From Myxococcaceae bacterium (GTDB taxonomy: Bacteria > Myxococcota > UBA727 > JABDBI01), in NCBI GenBank assembly GCA_016000045.1, contig JAECQY010000010.1:1-64000 (forward strand): a stretch of DNA of 64,000 nt, read 5' to 3'. The position numbers were made by a program, and so were the translations under genes. Under the pieces are notes generated by a model. It was not told where the DNA came from. It searched no databases and worked only from the letters and a program-made list of their open reading frames with translations. Shown here piece by piece: positions 36,743-45,900 of this stretch. Within the stretch, counting starts at the first letter, position 1. Every line of letters starts with the position of its first letter.

Positions 36743-39142
36743 ATGAATCGAATCTTTTCTGTTGTTTTGCTTGTTTCTGTTTCGTCTACGAACCTAATGG
36801 CCTGGGGCCTTGTTAGAGAGCGTCCTGTTTGGCTTCATGACGCTTTGGCCGAGACTGCTCGAATCGGTCAACAAATCCGAGAAAGCCTGCGAGAAGTGAA
36901 ATTCTTTTCTCTGGGATCGGCCTTGACTCCCCTGGGCCGTATTGGCGCAAACTACCATGAACAGATCAACGAGCGGTATAAGCGTATCAATGCACTGCGC
37001 CGAGAAGCTCTGAGCAAGCGGCAGCAGGGAAAAGCTTCGGAGGCTTTGGAAGCTGAAGAAGAACTTTTGGAACTCATCGAGTTGGGAGCACTGCCAGAGG
37101 GGCTTCAACAAGAAGAAGCTTCGCAACTGAATCTGGACGTTATGGAGGCAGCTCCGGGAAAGTTGTTTTTGTTTGGGGATGGGCGCGAGCATTTGGTACC
37201 AGGCGTGCGCCTGGCCCCAGGTCAGTCTGCCAGTTCAAGCTCTTCGCCTACTAGTTCGCTCGCAACTCCATTGCAGCCCCAGGATTTGGCTTCGGATTGT
37301 CATGAGTGTCATAAGAAATTTAGCTTCTTTAAACGAAAATACAATTGCCGTGCCTGCGGAGAGATAGTCTGTTCGGATTGTTTAGTAGCTAGCATCCCTA
37401 CTCTGGGTTATCCGGATTCTAAGAAAGCATGTGGAAGTTGTGTAGAAAAATATCGAAAGACTCAGCAAGTGCGTCCACAAGCGGAGCGTGTTCAAGAGCT
37501 GGTGAGTGAGTTTGAGCAACAAGCTAATGTGAATACATCGACCCGAGACACGATTTTGAGTGCTGCTGGAACAGTACTGAATAGTTTAAGTTCTATGGTT
37601 CCTGCTCCTTTCGATAGCGTGGTTTCTATGGCTCAAAATGTGGTTTCTTTGGCTCAAACAGCAGCAAGCAACAGAGCCGAAAGCGAAAGACTTGCTGCCC
37701 GTATCTCTCGGATTAATATGGCCATGATGAAACTGCTGAAAGAAGGAGACACTCCTTTGGCTCAGCGTGCAGCCAATGATCTCAAAAAAGTGTTTGAGGA
37801 TGCCATTAAGCTGCTTGAAAAATTCCAGCAGGACTCAAATAGGACCTTTGTGGAACGCGTCCAGGCTACTTGGCAACAATACTCCTGTTCGACAGCGGAT
37901 CAGTTTAATTCGATTCACAACGACTTAACTATGATTATGAATGATCGTCAGTTTGCTTTAACGGTGGATCAAAAAAATCGTATGCAAGCCCCTAGTTTGG
38001 ACGAGATTAAATCCAGTTTTCAGGAAGAGCTCAGTCATGTATCTGAGGAAATTAAACGTCAAAGTGAAACCATGGGCCACCGGCTTACCCAATTGGAAAG
38101 CAATCTGCAACACTACCTGGATGAGTTTTTACACGTCCAATCTAGGCCAATTTCTAGTCTATGTAGTTTCAAAAAATTTTTGGAATTAGACCCGCATAGC
38201 CTAAAGCAAGTCCTGATCGGATTAGCGCTTCCGGAATACGAACAGATTATCAATTTCTTGCATAGTAAGATGGTTACCGGGCAGTGGTTTATGAATGAAG
38301 AAAACAAAGTTCGATCTATTATTGAAGGTGGTATGTCCGATGTACAAGCCGTGAAAGACGCATATTCTGAGTCTTATAAGTGTCTCAAACACACGGTTGT
38401 TGAGCGTTTTCAAAAAGAACTTCAGGATTTGAATATGAGAGCCCAAAATTTTCCAGCATTAGAGAGGCAAGAGTGTAAAAATTTAGAGATGGAAGAATCT
38501 ACCGATAGACATTTATTGATTTCTGGCTTTATAGAAAGAGCAGCTTCGTTGCTTTCTGATGAAAACCAGCTGTTGCGTGAATCTGTCGCTTTAGAAGAGC
38601 AAAGATATCGATCCAGTCTGGAAGGGCAGGAGTTTGAAGAATTAAGTGTTCGTCTAAAAGCAGCAAAAATGGTGCGAACCCCTCCACGCAACGTGTCGTT
38701 GGCCCATAAAGAGCAATCTATTGCTGGGTTTAAACAACTTAGAGGTTTAGAGTGGCGAGTATACCGAGGTGATAGAATTGAAGATTCCAGGCAAGTACCT
38801 ATCATCGAAAGTGCAGAAGTAGATGCGGTGGCGGGGAGTGTAGCCAATGCAGGGTGGCGTTTGCCAACCATCTGGGAGTTAGAGAATCTATTCTTGGAAG
38901 GACGAAGCGCTGATTTTCAAGTAGATTTAAATTTTGCTTGGTCAAGTACTTTGATCGATGGTGTCGCGGTCATGGGAGACAAATGGCGCCTTAATTTGCT
39001 AAATGGAGGTCTTTGTTCCCGGTACCTTGGATACAGAGGAATTATTCTTTTTGTGAGAGAGCTGAAGAGCGAACGAGTTAGAACAGGCCGCCTGGCAGCG
39101 ATGAGCCGAACAGGAAGCTGGGAAGACTTATGTAATGAATAA
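36743..39142 (+). CDS. Exported FYVE-type zinc-finger protein with coiled coils and terminal DUF1566-like domain
   Basis: This 799-residue protein has a signal peptide (MNRIFSVVLLVSVSSTNLMA), helical segments at about 30-120, then an eight-cysteine zinc finger. The cysteines are 186/189, 202/205, 210/213 and 230/233, with KRKYNCRACGE in the middle. The spacing and the RACG wording match FYVE domains, which bind phosphatidylinositol 3-phosphate on eukaryotic endosomes. The R-R/K-H-H-C-R basic motif is only partly kept (KRKYNCR) and the N-terminal WxxD is absent, so lipid binding is uncertain. Residues about 240-690 are mostly alpha-helical and coiled-coil-like. The C-terminus is a DUF1566-like module (GWRLPTIWELENLF...FVREL) like that at 2-481. 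A secreted factor acting on host membranes is an inference. Confidence 0.75.
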   Translation: MNRIFSVVLLVSVSSTNLMAWGLVRERPVWLHDALAETARIGQQIRESLREVKFFSLGSALTPLGRIGANYHEQINERYKRINALRREALSKRQQGKASEALEAEEELLELIELGALPEGLQQEEASQLNLDVMEAAPGKLFLFGDGREHLVPGVRLAPGQSASSSSSPTSSLATPLQPQDLASDCHECHKKFSFFKRKYNCRACGEIVCSDCLVASIPTLGYPDSKKACGSCVEKYRKTQQVRPQAERVQELVSEFEQQANVNTSTRDTILSAAGTVLNSLSSMVPAPFDSVVSMAQNVVSLAQTAASNRAESERLAARISRINMAMMKLLKEGDTPLAQRAANDLKKVFEDAIKLLEKFQQDSNRTFVERVQATWQQYSCSTADQFNSIHNDLTMIMNDRQFALTVDQKNRMQAPSLDEIKSSFQEELSHVSEEIKRQSETMGHRLTQLESNLQHYLDEFLHVQSRPISSLCSFKKFLELDPHSLKQVLIGLALPEYEQIINFLHSKMVTGQWFMNEENKVRSIIEGGMSDVQAVKDAYSESYKCLKHTVVERFQKELQDLNMRAQNFPALERQECKNLEMEESTDRHLLISGFIERAASLLSDENQLLRESVALEEQRYRSSLEGQEFEELSVRLKAAKMVRTPPRNVSLAHKEQSIAGFKQLRGLEWRVYRGDRIEDSRQVPIIESAEVDAVAGSVANAGWRLPTIWELENLFLEGRSADFQVDLNFAWSSTLIDGVAVMGDKWRLNLLNGGLCSRYLGYRGIILFVRELKSERVRTGRLAAMSRTGSWEDLCNE

Positions 39143-39275
39143 TGAGCGTAGATAGGAGTATTGCTTTTGGAGTTTGAATAAAACTGTTCAGGCTGGTGTA
39201 GGGGTCTTAGGGGACTCAATGAGCAGGAGAATAATTGGCACACACAAAGCGATGTGCTGGAGCTGAGGGTGGTCA

Positions 39276-40823
39276 GTGAAAATCACTTTAATTCTTGTTC
39301 TACTTACAAGCCCAGCATCAGCGAGCTTGCTTTGGGATGGTGATTTCTCGGAAATCTTGAGCGAACAAATAGGAAATCTCACGCAGTTCAAGAATCGGCT
39401 ATACTCTTCGGAAGAAGGGTTTCAGGTCAAAAAAGTTTTGCAAAGCCTCTTGAATCTTACTGCACCAGTCATTCAACGACAGCCTGATTTTAGAAGGCCG
39501 TTTGAACTGAATTGCACGGTTTTATTTCAAGAGATTATTCGGCAAGTGATGTGTGATGTGGCATTTGGACGACACGAGTGGCTTGATGAACCCACCACGT
39601 GTGTACCAAGCTTATTCGGATCCAATGGGCTGCCCGAGCTGTTGCGTAAAAGTCATGTGCTACAAGCTCGACTGGCAGTTGGAGATGAATCGTTTCAGCA
39701 TCCCCAGGTACAGTATTGGTTGTATTTTCAGTTGCCGGAAACGACATCCCATTCCGCAACAAAAAGTGAATTCATCGCAGATATAGGTAGCACGAGTGAA
39801 TCGATTTCCAACGCACAAACTAAGACCGTGTCTAGTGGTAATAGCCTAATCCGATCTCTAAGTACGAGTAAAGCTCATTCGGAAACCTTGAAACCAACCG
39901 ATTCGTACGCATCAACCTCTGCGAGTTCAACTCCAACCGGCTTTGAATCTTCGAGCGTGAAAAATAGTAAATCGATAACTAACAGTAAACAAACAGAGTC
40001 TATGCTCACTAGTGCTGTGCAGGGTTCTGAGACTAATACACTGTCCTTTTCTCTGATCCCGATGCTTCAGCTCTATTTTATGGATTTAAACGGCAATATT
40101 TCCTGGACCTATGTAGAAGGCGCCAACAGAACCGTAACGTGGAGTCGTATTTTAGTGCCGTCGAGCTCTTTTTTCTGCGAGTCATTTTCAATAGATACAA
40201 TTAATAGCGTCCTTTACTGCGCAAAGGGTTCTTCGATCGTGTCGGGTAGGTTGAATTCTTACTTTGATCCAGTACCACCGACAAGCTTTGAAACCGTTTT
40301 AACTAGCCATAGCAAACCCATATATGGGGTCTTCGCTGATGTAGTAAATGGATATCTCTATTACTGGGGATGGGGCGGTACAGGATCAACTTGCTATTTG
40401 AATGTAACGAAGTTTGATTTCGGTAGTTCTATGGTGCTTGGAGAAGATAGAACTCTGTTAAATGCAACATCTGGCTGTGTGAATCTTGAACAGATTTCCA
40501 TGGACTCTTTGAATAATAAAATATACATATCTCAATTGAGTGGAAATATCAACTATGCATGTACGATTAACTCGAGAAATCCAGTAAATATTACGGATTG
40601 CAGCAACGTGTGTTTCTTCGAGTGTTTCGAGGGTATAGCGTTATTTAGAAATCAGATATTCTGGAGAACTCAAGGATCTTGCGGAATCAACAGCTCAACA
40701 TTGACCAACATGTCAGGGGCTCCACAGTTAACAACAATTGAAACATTCATAGACGACCCGTCAAACAAATTTTTAGGCTGCGATTTTGGTGGAGATGGAA
40801 TCATTATTGTTGCCCGGCCATAA
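39276..40823 (+). CDS. Exported protein: novel N-terminal module, Ser/Thr linker, probable beta-propeller
   Basis: From GTG 39276 this gives 515 residues with signal peptide MKITLILVLLTSPASA. Residues 17-155 match the N-terminal module of 42969 and 12448: FSEILSEQIGNLTQFKN, RPFELNCTVLFQ, VMCD, HVLQARLAVG, then QYWLYFQLP. A Ser/Thr/Asn-rich linker of roughly 100 residues follows. The C-terminal 240 residues have repeated strands of the kind SIDTINSVLYCA, DVVNGYLYYWGWGG and SMDSLNNKIYISQ. These resemble YWTD/NHL-type beta-propeller blades, with paired cysteines. No DUF1566 domain is present, so the C-terminal part has been swapped relative to the related proteins. Probable surface-exposed binding protein. 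Confidence 0.7.
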   Translation: MKITLILVLLTSPASASLLWDGDFSEILSEQIGNLTQFKNRLYSSEEGFQVKKVLQSLLNLTAPVIQRQPDFRRPFELNCTVLFQEIIRQVMCDVAFGRHEWLDEPTTCVPSLFGSNGLPELLRKSHVLQARLAVGDESFQHPQVQYWLYFQLPETTSHSATKSEFIADIGSTSESISNAQTKTVSSGNSLIRSLSTSKAHSETLKPTDSYASTSASSTPTGFESSSVKNSKSITNSKQTESMLTSAVQGSETNTLSFSLIPMLQLYFMDLNGNISWTYVEGANRTVTWSRILVPSSSFFCESFSIDTINSVLYCAKGSSIVSGRLNSYFDPVPPTSFETVLTSHSKPIYGVFADVVNGYLYYWGWGGTGSTCYLNVTKFDFGSSMVLGEDRTLLNATSGCVNLEQISMDSLNNKIYISQLSGNINYACTINSRNPVNITDCSNVCFFECFEGIALFRNQIFWRTQGSCGINSSTLTNMSGAPQLTTIETFIDDPSNKFLGCDFGGDGIIIVARP

Positions 40824-41019
40824 TAAGGCGCTAGTGAAAAATTCATTATTGGGTCAAAATTTGTTAAAACAAGCCACATAGTCTGGGGCTAAACATCTAG
40901 ACAGTTCAGCACGTAACTTGATGTCGCAGGAAGGCTAAACCGTTTTTGGGGTCCAAGGGTTGTCCAAATGCTATGGTGTTTGCAGCTGAGTAAAAGCCGA
41001 CAACACAGGAGAAAATGGG

Positions 41020-41317
41020 ATGACAGAACTATTTTGTATTGTTGACGATTTTTGCAACTGCTACTTGGACTATTTTTGTCGACATGTGTGTTCAGAATTT
41101 CCAACCCATGTGGATAGCTGGCGAAGGTGGGAATCACGTTTGATTACCTCGATAAAAAAGAATAGGAAGAATAAACGGATGCCCTTGTGGGATAAAATCA
41201 TGCTCCAACGATTTCTGATCGAAACGGTTCAAAGATGAGATGCTGGTTGAACAGATGCGCCATCGCAGTCCAACCAATCTTCTGCTTAAAGCGTGCTTCT
41301 TATCGAGAGTCGTCTAA
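41020..41317 (+). pseudogene. Deleted and frameshifted IS982-family transposase relic
   Basis: The N-terminal piece MTELFCIVDDFCN is the typical start of IS982 transposases. The frame then jumps to KNRKNKRMPLWDKIMLQRF and LIETV, which belong near the C-terminus of the family, so the catalytic core is deleted. After a further shift of frame at about 41228, FKDEMLVEQMRHRSPTNLL continues the C-terminal HTRHRSPxNF-type motif to a stop at 41317. Sequence on either side (40824-41019 and 41318-41421) shows nothing I can interpret. Confidence 0.7.
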
Positions 41318-41421
41318 ATCACACAAGCCAGAAGTTCCTTCAGCCACAATATCGTTTCGCTTTGTGACTGAGCGGCAGTTCCCCTGGTTACTGCCGCCCT
41401 CTGTTCGGACGAAATCATCAA

Positions 41422-42171
41422 TTAAGTTTCAGAAAAGTTGTGTTTTAAACGCCAGTCCTTCATGGTAGACTCAAAAGGACGTTCCCCACCTACAACTTCG
41501 TTACTGCAGAGCGTTGTGATAAATAAGTCAGAGGCCAAAACAGTCCCGTCAATGGTTTCTAAGGTGTATTTTTCATTTAGAACGATTCTAGCCAAATTCA
41601 TCACTAGAAAAATCTCGCCACTTGAGCCAATCATTTTATCTCCAATAACTAGATTTTCTGCAGAATCGATACTTGTATCGCCATTATCCTGGACTAATAT
41701 TAAGCCGTGTTCTGGTGTAACCATAACTTCACTGTGATTATCATTTCCAATACCTTGAAGTGTAATCCGGATGAACTCGAATTGACCTTCTGTCCTAATA
41801 TTTCTCAAAACTTTTGTCCAAGATGGTTTTTTATTTTTTACAGTCAAAACCATGTCTCCTGAAGTAATATTTTCTATTTTATTTTCCACTATTTCTTTGT
41901 TGTGAAGAACTTTTATTTGTGTTTTTTTTGAGAAACAAGCAGCTGGAATAAATATGGTAGCAGCACAAGCAACCATGCACATAGGAGCACACCCTTGAAT
42001 ATCATAAACAAGACCATATTGCTTTGCAAACGAAGAAGCGCCCACTGCTGTACATGCGATGCAGCAAGCAGGCCAACATACCTCACCAGCTTTTGCTTCT
42101 GATGAAACAAATAAAGAATTGGCAATCAAAAATACAAAAAAAAGACGCGCTAAAATAAAATTGTTTTTCAC
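41422..42171 (-). CDS. Exported Cys-rich protein with a Hint (hedgehog/intein) domain
   Basis: GTG 42171 has AGGAG six bases upstream. The 249-residue product has a signal peptide (about 1-27) and a short Cys/Ala-rich hydrophobic segment (CWPACCIACTAVGAS...CMVACAA). A Hint domain follows, starting at Cys102 in AACFSKKTQIKV. Hint blocks are visible: NITSGDMVLTV, VMVTPEHGLILV with the block-B histidine, NLVIGDKMIG and YTLETIDGTVLASDLFITTLC. The classic C-terminal His-Asn of inteins is absent, as in hedgehog-type Hint domains, where cleavage yields an ester rather than splicing. Cys-rich Hint proteins of this layout are familiar from protists, so transfer is possible. The gene is visibly more AT-rich than its neighbours and is flanked by transposase relics. 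Confidence 0.7.
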   Translation of the reverse strand: MKNNFILARLFFVFLIANSLFVSSEAKAGEVCWPACCIACTAVGASSFAKQYGLVYDIQGCAPMCMVACAATIFIPAACFSKKTQIKVLHNKEIVENKIENITSGDMVLTVKNKKPSWTKVLRNIRTEGQFEFIRITLQGIGNDNHSEVMVTPEHGLILVQDNGDTSIDSAENLVIGDKMIGSSGEIFLVMNLARIVLNEKYTLETIDGTVLASDLFITTLCSNEVVGGERPFESTMKDWRLKHNFSET

Positions 42172-42393
42172 TTTTAACTCCTATCTAAATTTCTATGCAT
42201 TTTCATCGAAGTAGAAAAAATTCAAATTCAAATGCCTATGCTTTCAATACGCCTCCTACTTTAGATAGCAAGTACTTTTTCCAAATCAGATGATGAGCAA
42301 TCAATTGTTCCGTCAGTCTTCTCGCATTCGCACGTTTCAAATGATCCAAATAACTCCCTCAACAAGTCCTGAGTGCTTCGATCTTTTGGTAAT

Positions 42394-42670
42394 CTAATCG
42401 GTAGGCCTTCTAGAAAATGTTGGGGGTGTTTGTAAACCAATCCCATCATGAGGTCGGTCCCAATGATAGCTCTTGGTAAAATCATTCAACACCGGTCGCA
42501 GTTCCTGATTGAGAGCTACTGGATCAAGAGGGCTTATGCGAAGCTTGTTTATCGGATAGGTCTGGTAACCGTGTAGGTACTTCATCTGCCTAAAAGAGGC
42601 TCCTTTGGGCTTGTGTTCATAACTTCCTAATAGAGCTTCTTTTTTTATTCCGCCAGTCTCACATGCGTTC
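42394..42670 (-). pseudogene. C-terminal relic of an integrase-core (rve) transposase
   Basis: The minus-strand frame from about 42668 down reads GGIKKEALLGSYEHKPKG, then FRQMKYLHGYQTYPINKLRI, then LNDFTKSYHWDRPHDGIGLQ and TPPTF before a stop at 42394. This is the end of a DDE integrase core, with the RPHxxIGxxTP motif seen in IS3/IS481-type transposases. The catalytic part is missing. The neighbouring stretches 42172-42393 and 42671-42890 hold nothing else that I recognise. Confidence 0.6.
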
Positions 42671-42896
42671 GAACCTTGTCACAGCAGCAGATCCAGAGTA
42701 TTTTTGGTGTATGATCCGGTACAAAAATGTCTTGCCAGCCATGCCAGCAGGTTCTAAGTGTGAGTCATTGAATGAAATGGTTGTTGTCGCGTTTAGGGAG
42801 AGCACTTAGAGTGTATCGAGAAAGCTGCTTCAGATCTGAGCTTTCGTTTGCACTCCTGCCCACGTCGGGTGGGTGCGGGGTAAGTGATCATTTTAA

Positions 42897-42924
42897 TTGT
42901 ATCATATTTGAATTTAAGTATAAT
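42897..42924 (+). promoter_or_regulatory. Probable sigma-70 promoter of the giant DUF1566 gene
   Basis: TTGTAT (42897-42902) and TATAAT (42919-42924) are separated by 16 bases. The -10 matches the consensus fully and sits in AT-rich DNA about 45 bases before the ATG at 42969. GAAGGGG at about 42954-42960 provides the ribosome site. Confidence 0.55.
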
Positions 42925-42968
42925 ATACATTTGATTCAATTTCACGTCCACGAGAAGGGGTGTGAACG

Positions 42969-45900
42969 ATGAATCGATGTTTGGGTTCCTGGCTGTTATT
43001 GCTGTCTTTACCGGTTCAAGCCGGTTTTGTGCTCCGGGATGGCTTCTCTGAAGTTCTGAGTCAACAGTTTTCAAATCTGACTCAGCTGAAGAATCAAACG
43101 AGCTCTTTATCCAAAGAACTCGTCACACAAAATGCGATGAGAGGATTATGGTTTCTCATTGGGCCTCATCTTGAAGCCTTACCGGGTTGTTGTAAGAAGC
43201 CTTTTAGTTCAAACTGCTCTGTGTTTTTCGATGCCGAAATTGATCAGGTTGTGTGTGATGCGCAATTTGAAGAGGTTCAAGCAATTTCGACATCTTGCGA
43301 AGCCGAGCAACGGTTTCCAGTGGGTTATTTGGCGCAGTTACACAAGAGCAATATTCTCCAGACGCGCATTGTCGTGGGTCTGGCGCCTGTGCAACATCCA
43401 CAGGCGATGTATTGGTTGTATGATAAATTGCCACCGACGCTTTCACAATCTGTAACACAGTCAAATTCCATAAGTGGCCATAGCGCTCAAACCGACACAG
43501 ATTCCGCAAGCCCGATGAATAGCACCACAGGTTCTGTTAGCCCAAGTAGTCTCACAGAGAGTTTGTTGTCGAGCAGGAGCGTGTCGTTTAGCCCAACGGT
43601 TACTCCATCATTGGCTCCAAGCCATTCAGTTGGAACAGAATCTCTGTCTCATTCTCAAACTTTGAGTTCTACCCAGTACCCATCGTTCAGTACAAGCCTG
43701 AGTCCCAGTTCTCCCGTGGTTTGGAACCCTGAGTGGGCTAATTGGGATGTAGCCACGGGTGCCTATCGAGATGCGACAAATCAAACAGGGCGATACAATG
43801 AGAGCATTCCTGGTATTGTAACCGATTCGAGAACAGGGTTGCAGTGGCAAAAAGCGACCGCTTCTGGGGTGTGCGACTGGACAAATGCGACACAGTACTG
43901 CGAAAGTCTGATGCTTGGAGGACATGCGGATTGGCGGTTACCAACAGTTATTGAATTGCAAACTCTTGTTGACTACACAATTCATTGCATCGGACCCACC
44001 ATTGATAGCACAGCATTTCCAGATACTCCTAATACTTTATTTTGGGCCTCAGATGCTTACCCAAACAATAGCAGTTTGCACTACTATGTGAGCTTTGGTT
44101 CTCATGATGGGCAATGCGGTGGTTTGGCTTGTACTCAAGGTACAGCACCTTGCTCTGTGCCGTACGTGTCATTATTTGCCTATTCACGTTGTGTACGCCC
44201 TGCGCGGGCGAATCAAGCTATTGACCGATATTTCGATGAGAATGGCGAAATTTTAACAAATTCTAGCTTACAGGTTCAAGATAAAGTTACAAACTTAGTA
44301 TGGCAGCGTTTTGTAGCTGGAGCCTATAACTGGAGTGATGCGATATCTTACTGCAATAATCTTAATCTGGGGAAGTATGTATGGAGGCTTCCCACTATTA
44401 AAGAGTTATCAACGCTATTCGATATTTCAATCCCTTGGTCTAATCCAACAATTAACACAACTTCTTTTCCTGATACCCCAGCAACGGTGTTTTGGTCTTC
44501 TACGCTGAATATGGATGCCACAACGGCATGGTATGTTGTGTTTTGGGCTTCGGTCGTTGATTTTCGACAAGGTATCCAGGCACCCCATAGCGTTCGCTGT
44601 GTCAGATCTCCCGTTGTTGTCAACCCAGATTGGGCGAACTGGGACCAATCGCTCGGAGTCTACAAGGATGCGACGAATCAGACTGCGAGGTATATTGAGG
44701 CAGTAGCAGAAGTCTTAACAGATACGCTGAATGGGTTGCAGTGGCAAAAAACGGTTAGTGGTGCCACTTACAACTGGACAGCAGCTGCAGACTATTGCGG
44801 CAACTTGTTCCAATCAGGATTTGGAGATTGGAGATTGCCAACGAGGATTGAGTTGCAAAATTTAGTGGATTATACTGTAGGTTGTACTGGGCCAGGTCTC
44901 AATACTTCAATATTTCCTGAGACTCCCCCCAGTTATTTTTGGACTTCAACATCATCAGCAGGAGATTTGGGATATCAATGGTATGTAAGTTTTGGTGGAG
45001 ATGCTACCTATGTTGGCTTTGCGTGGCGTACTGATATTGCTGACAAAGGCTATCTTCGCTGTGTCCGTCCACTATCCACAATCCAGCCATTGATTCGCTA
45101 TACAGATGAAGTCGGTAATCCATTGGCAACGGGGAGTGTGCAAGTAAAAGATGTAAAAACGGGACTAATCTGGCAGCGAGCCTTTTCCGGAGTTTATAAC
45201 TGGTTAACTGCTGAAGCTTATTGCAAGGCATTAGGTCTAGGTGGTCAAGCTTGGCGTCTTCCAAGTGTCAAAGAATCATCTACTCTCTTAAATACGGCAA
45301 TACCCCAACCTGGCCCAACGATTGATACAGTAGCATTTCCAGATACACCGCAGTACGGATTTTGGTCTTCAACATCTTACAGCTGTGATTCTACGTATCG
45401 ATGGGGGCTGGATTTTGCGGATGGTAGTATTGGCTTTGTGCACAATATCAACGACAGTTTTTATTGCCGCTGTGTTCGCGATGCAACTATTCCTGACCCT
45501 GAATGGGCCAACTGGGATCAATCGATGGGAGTCTATGAAGATGCTACCAATCAAACAGGTCGATTCGTCGATCAGGTTCCAGGTGTTGTTGTCGGTGATA
45601 CCGCAACTGGGCTACAGTGGCAAAAACAGACTCCCCAAAATACTTATAATTGGACGGCTGCGCAAATTTATTGTGAGGAACTGATTCTAGGGGGTTACGC
45701 CGATTGGAGATTGCCGACCCATATCGAATTGCAATCCATATTGGACTATGCGATTTCAGGAAGTGGGTCTGCGATAGACCAGACTGCGTTTCCGAATTCT
45801 GCAAACAACTACTACTGGAGTTCCGTGTCTGTGCCAGGCCATCCTAGTCAGGCTTGGTATGTCAGTTTTGGGCAAGAAGCGTACTATTCAGGACTCATTT

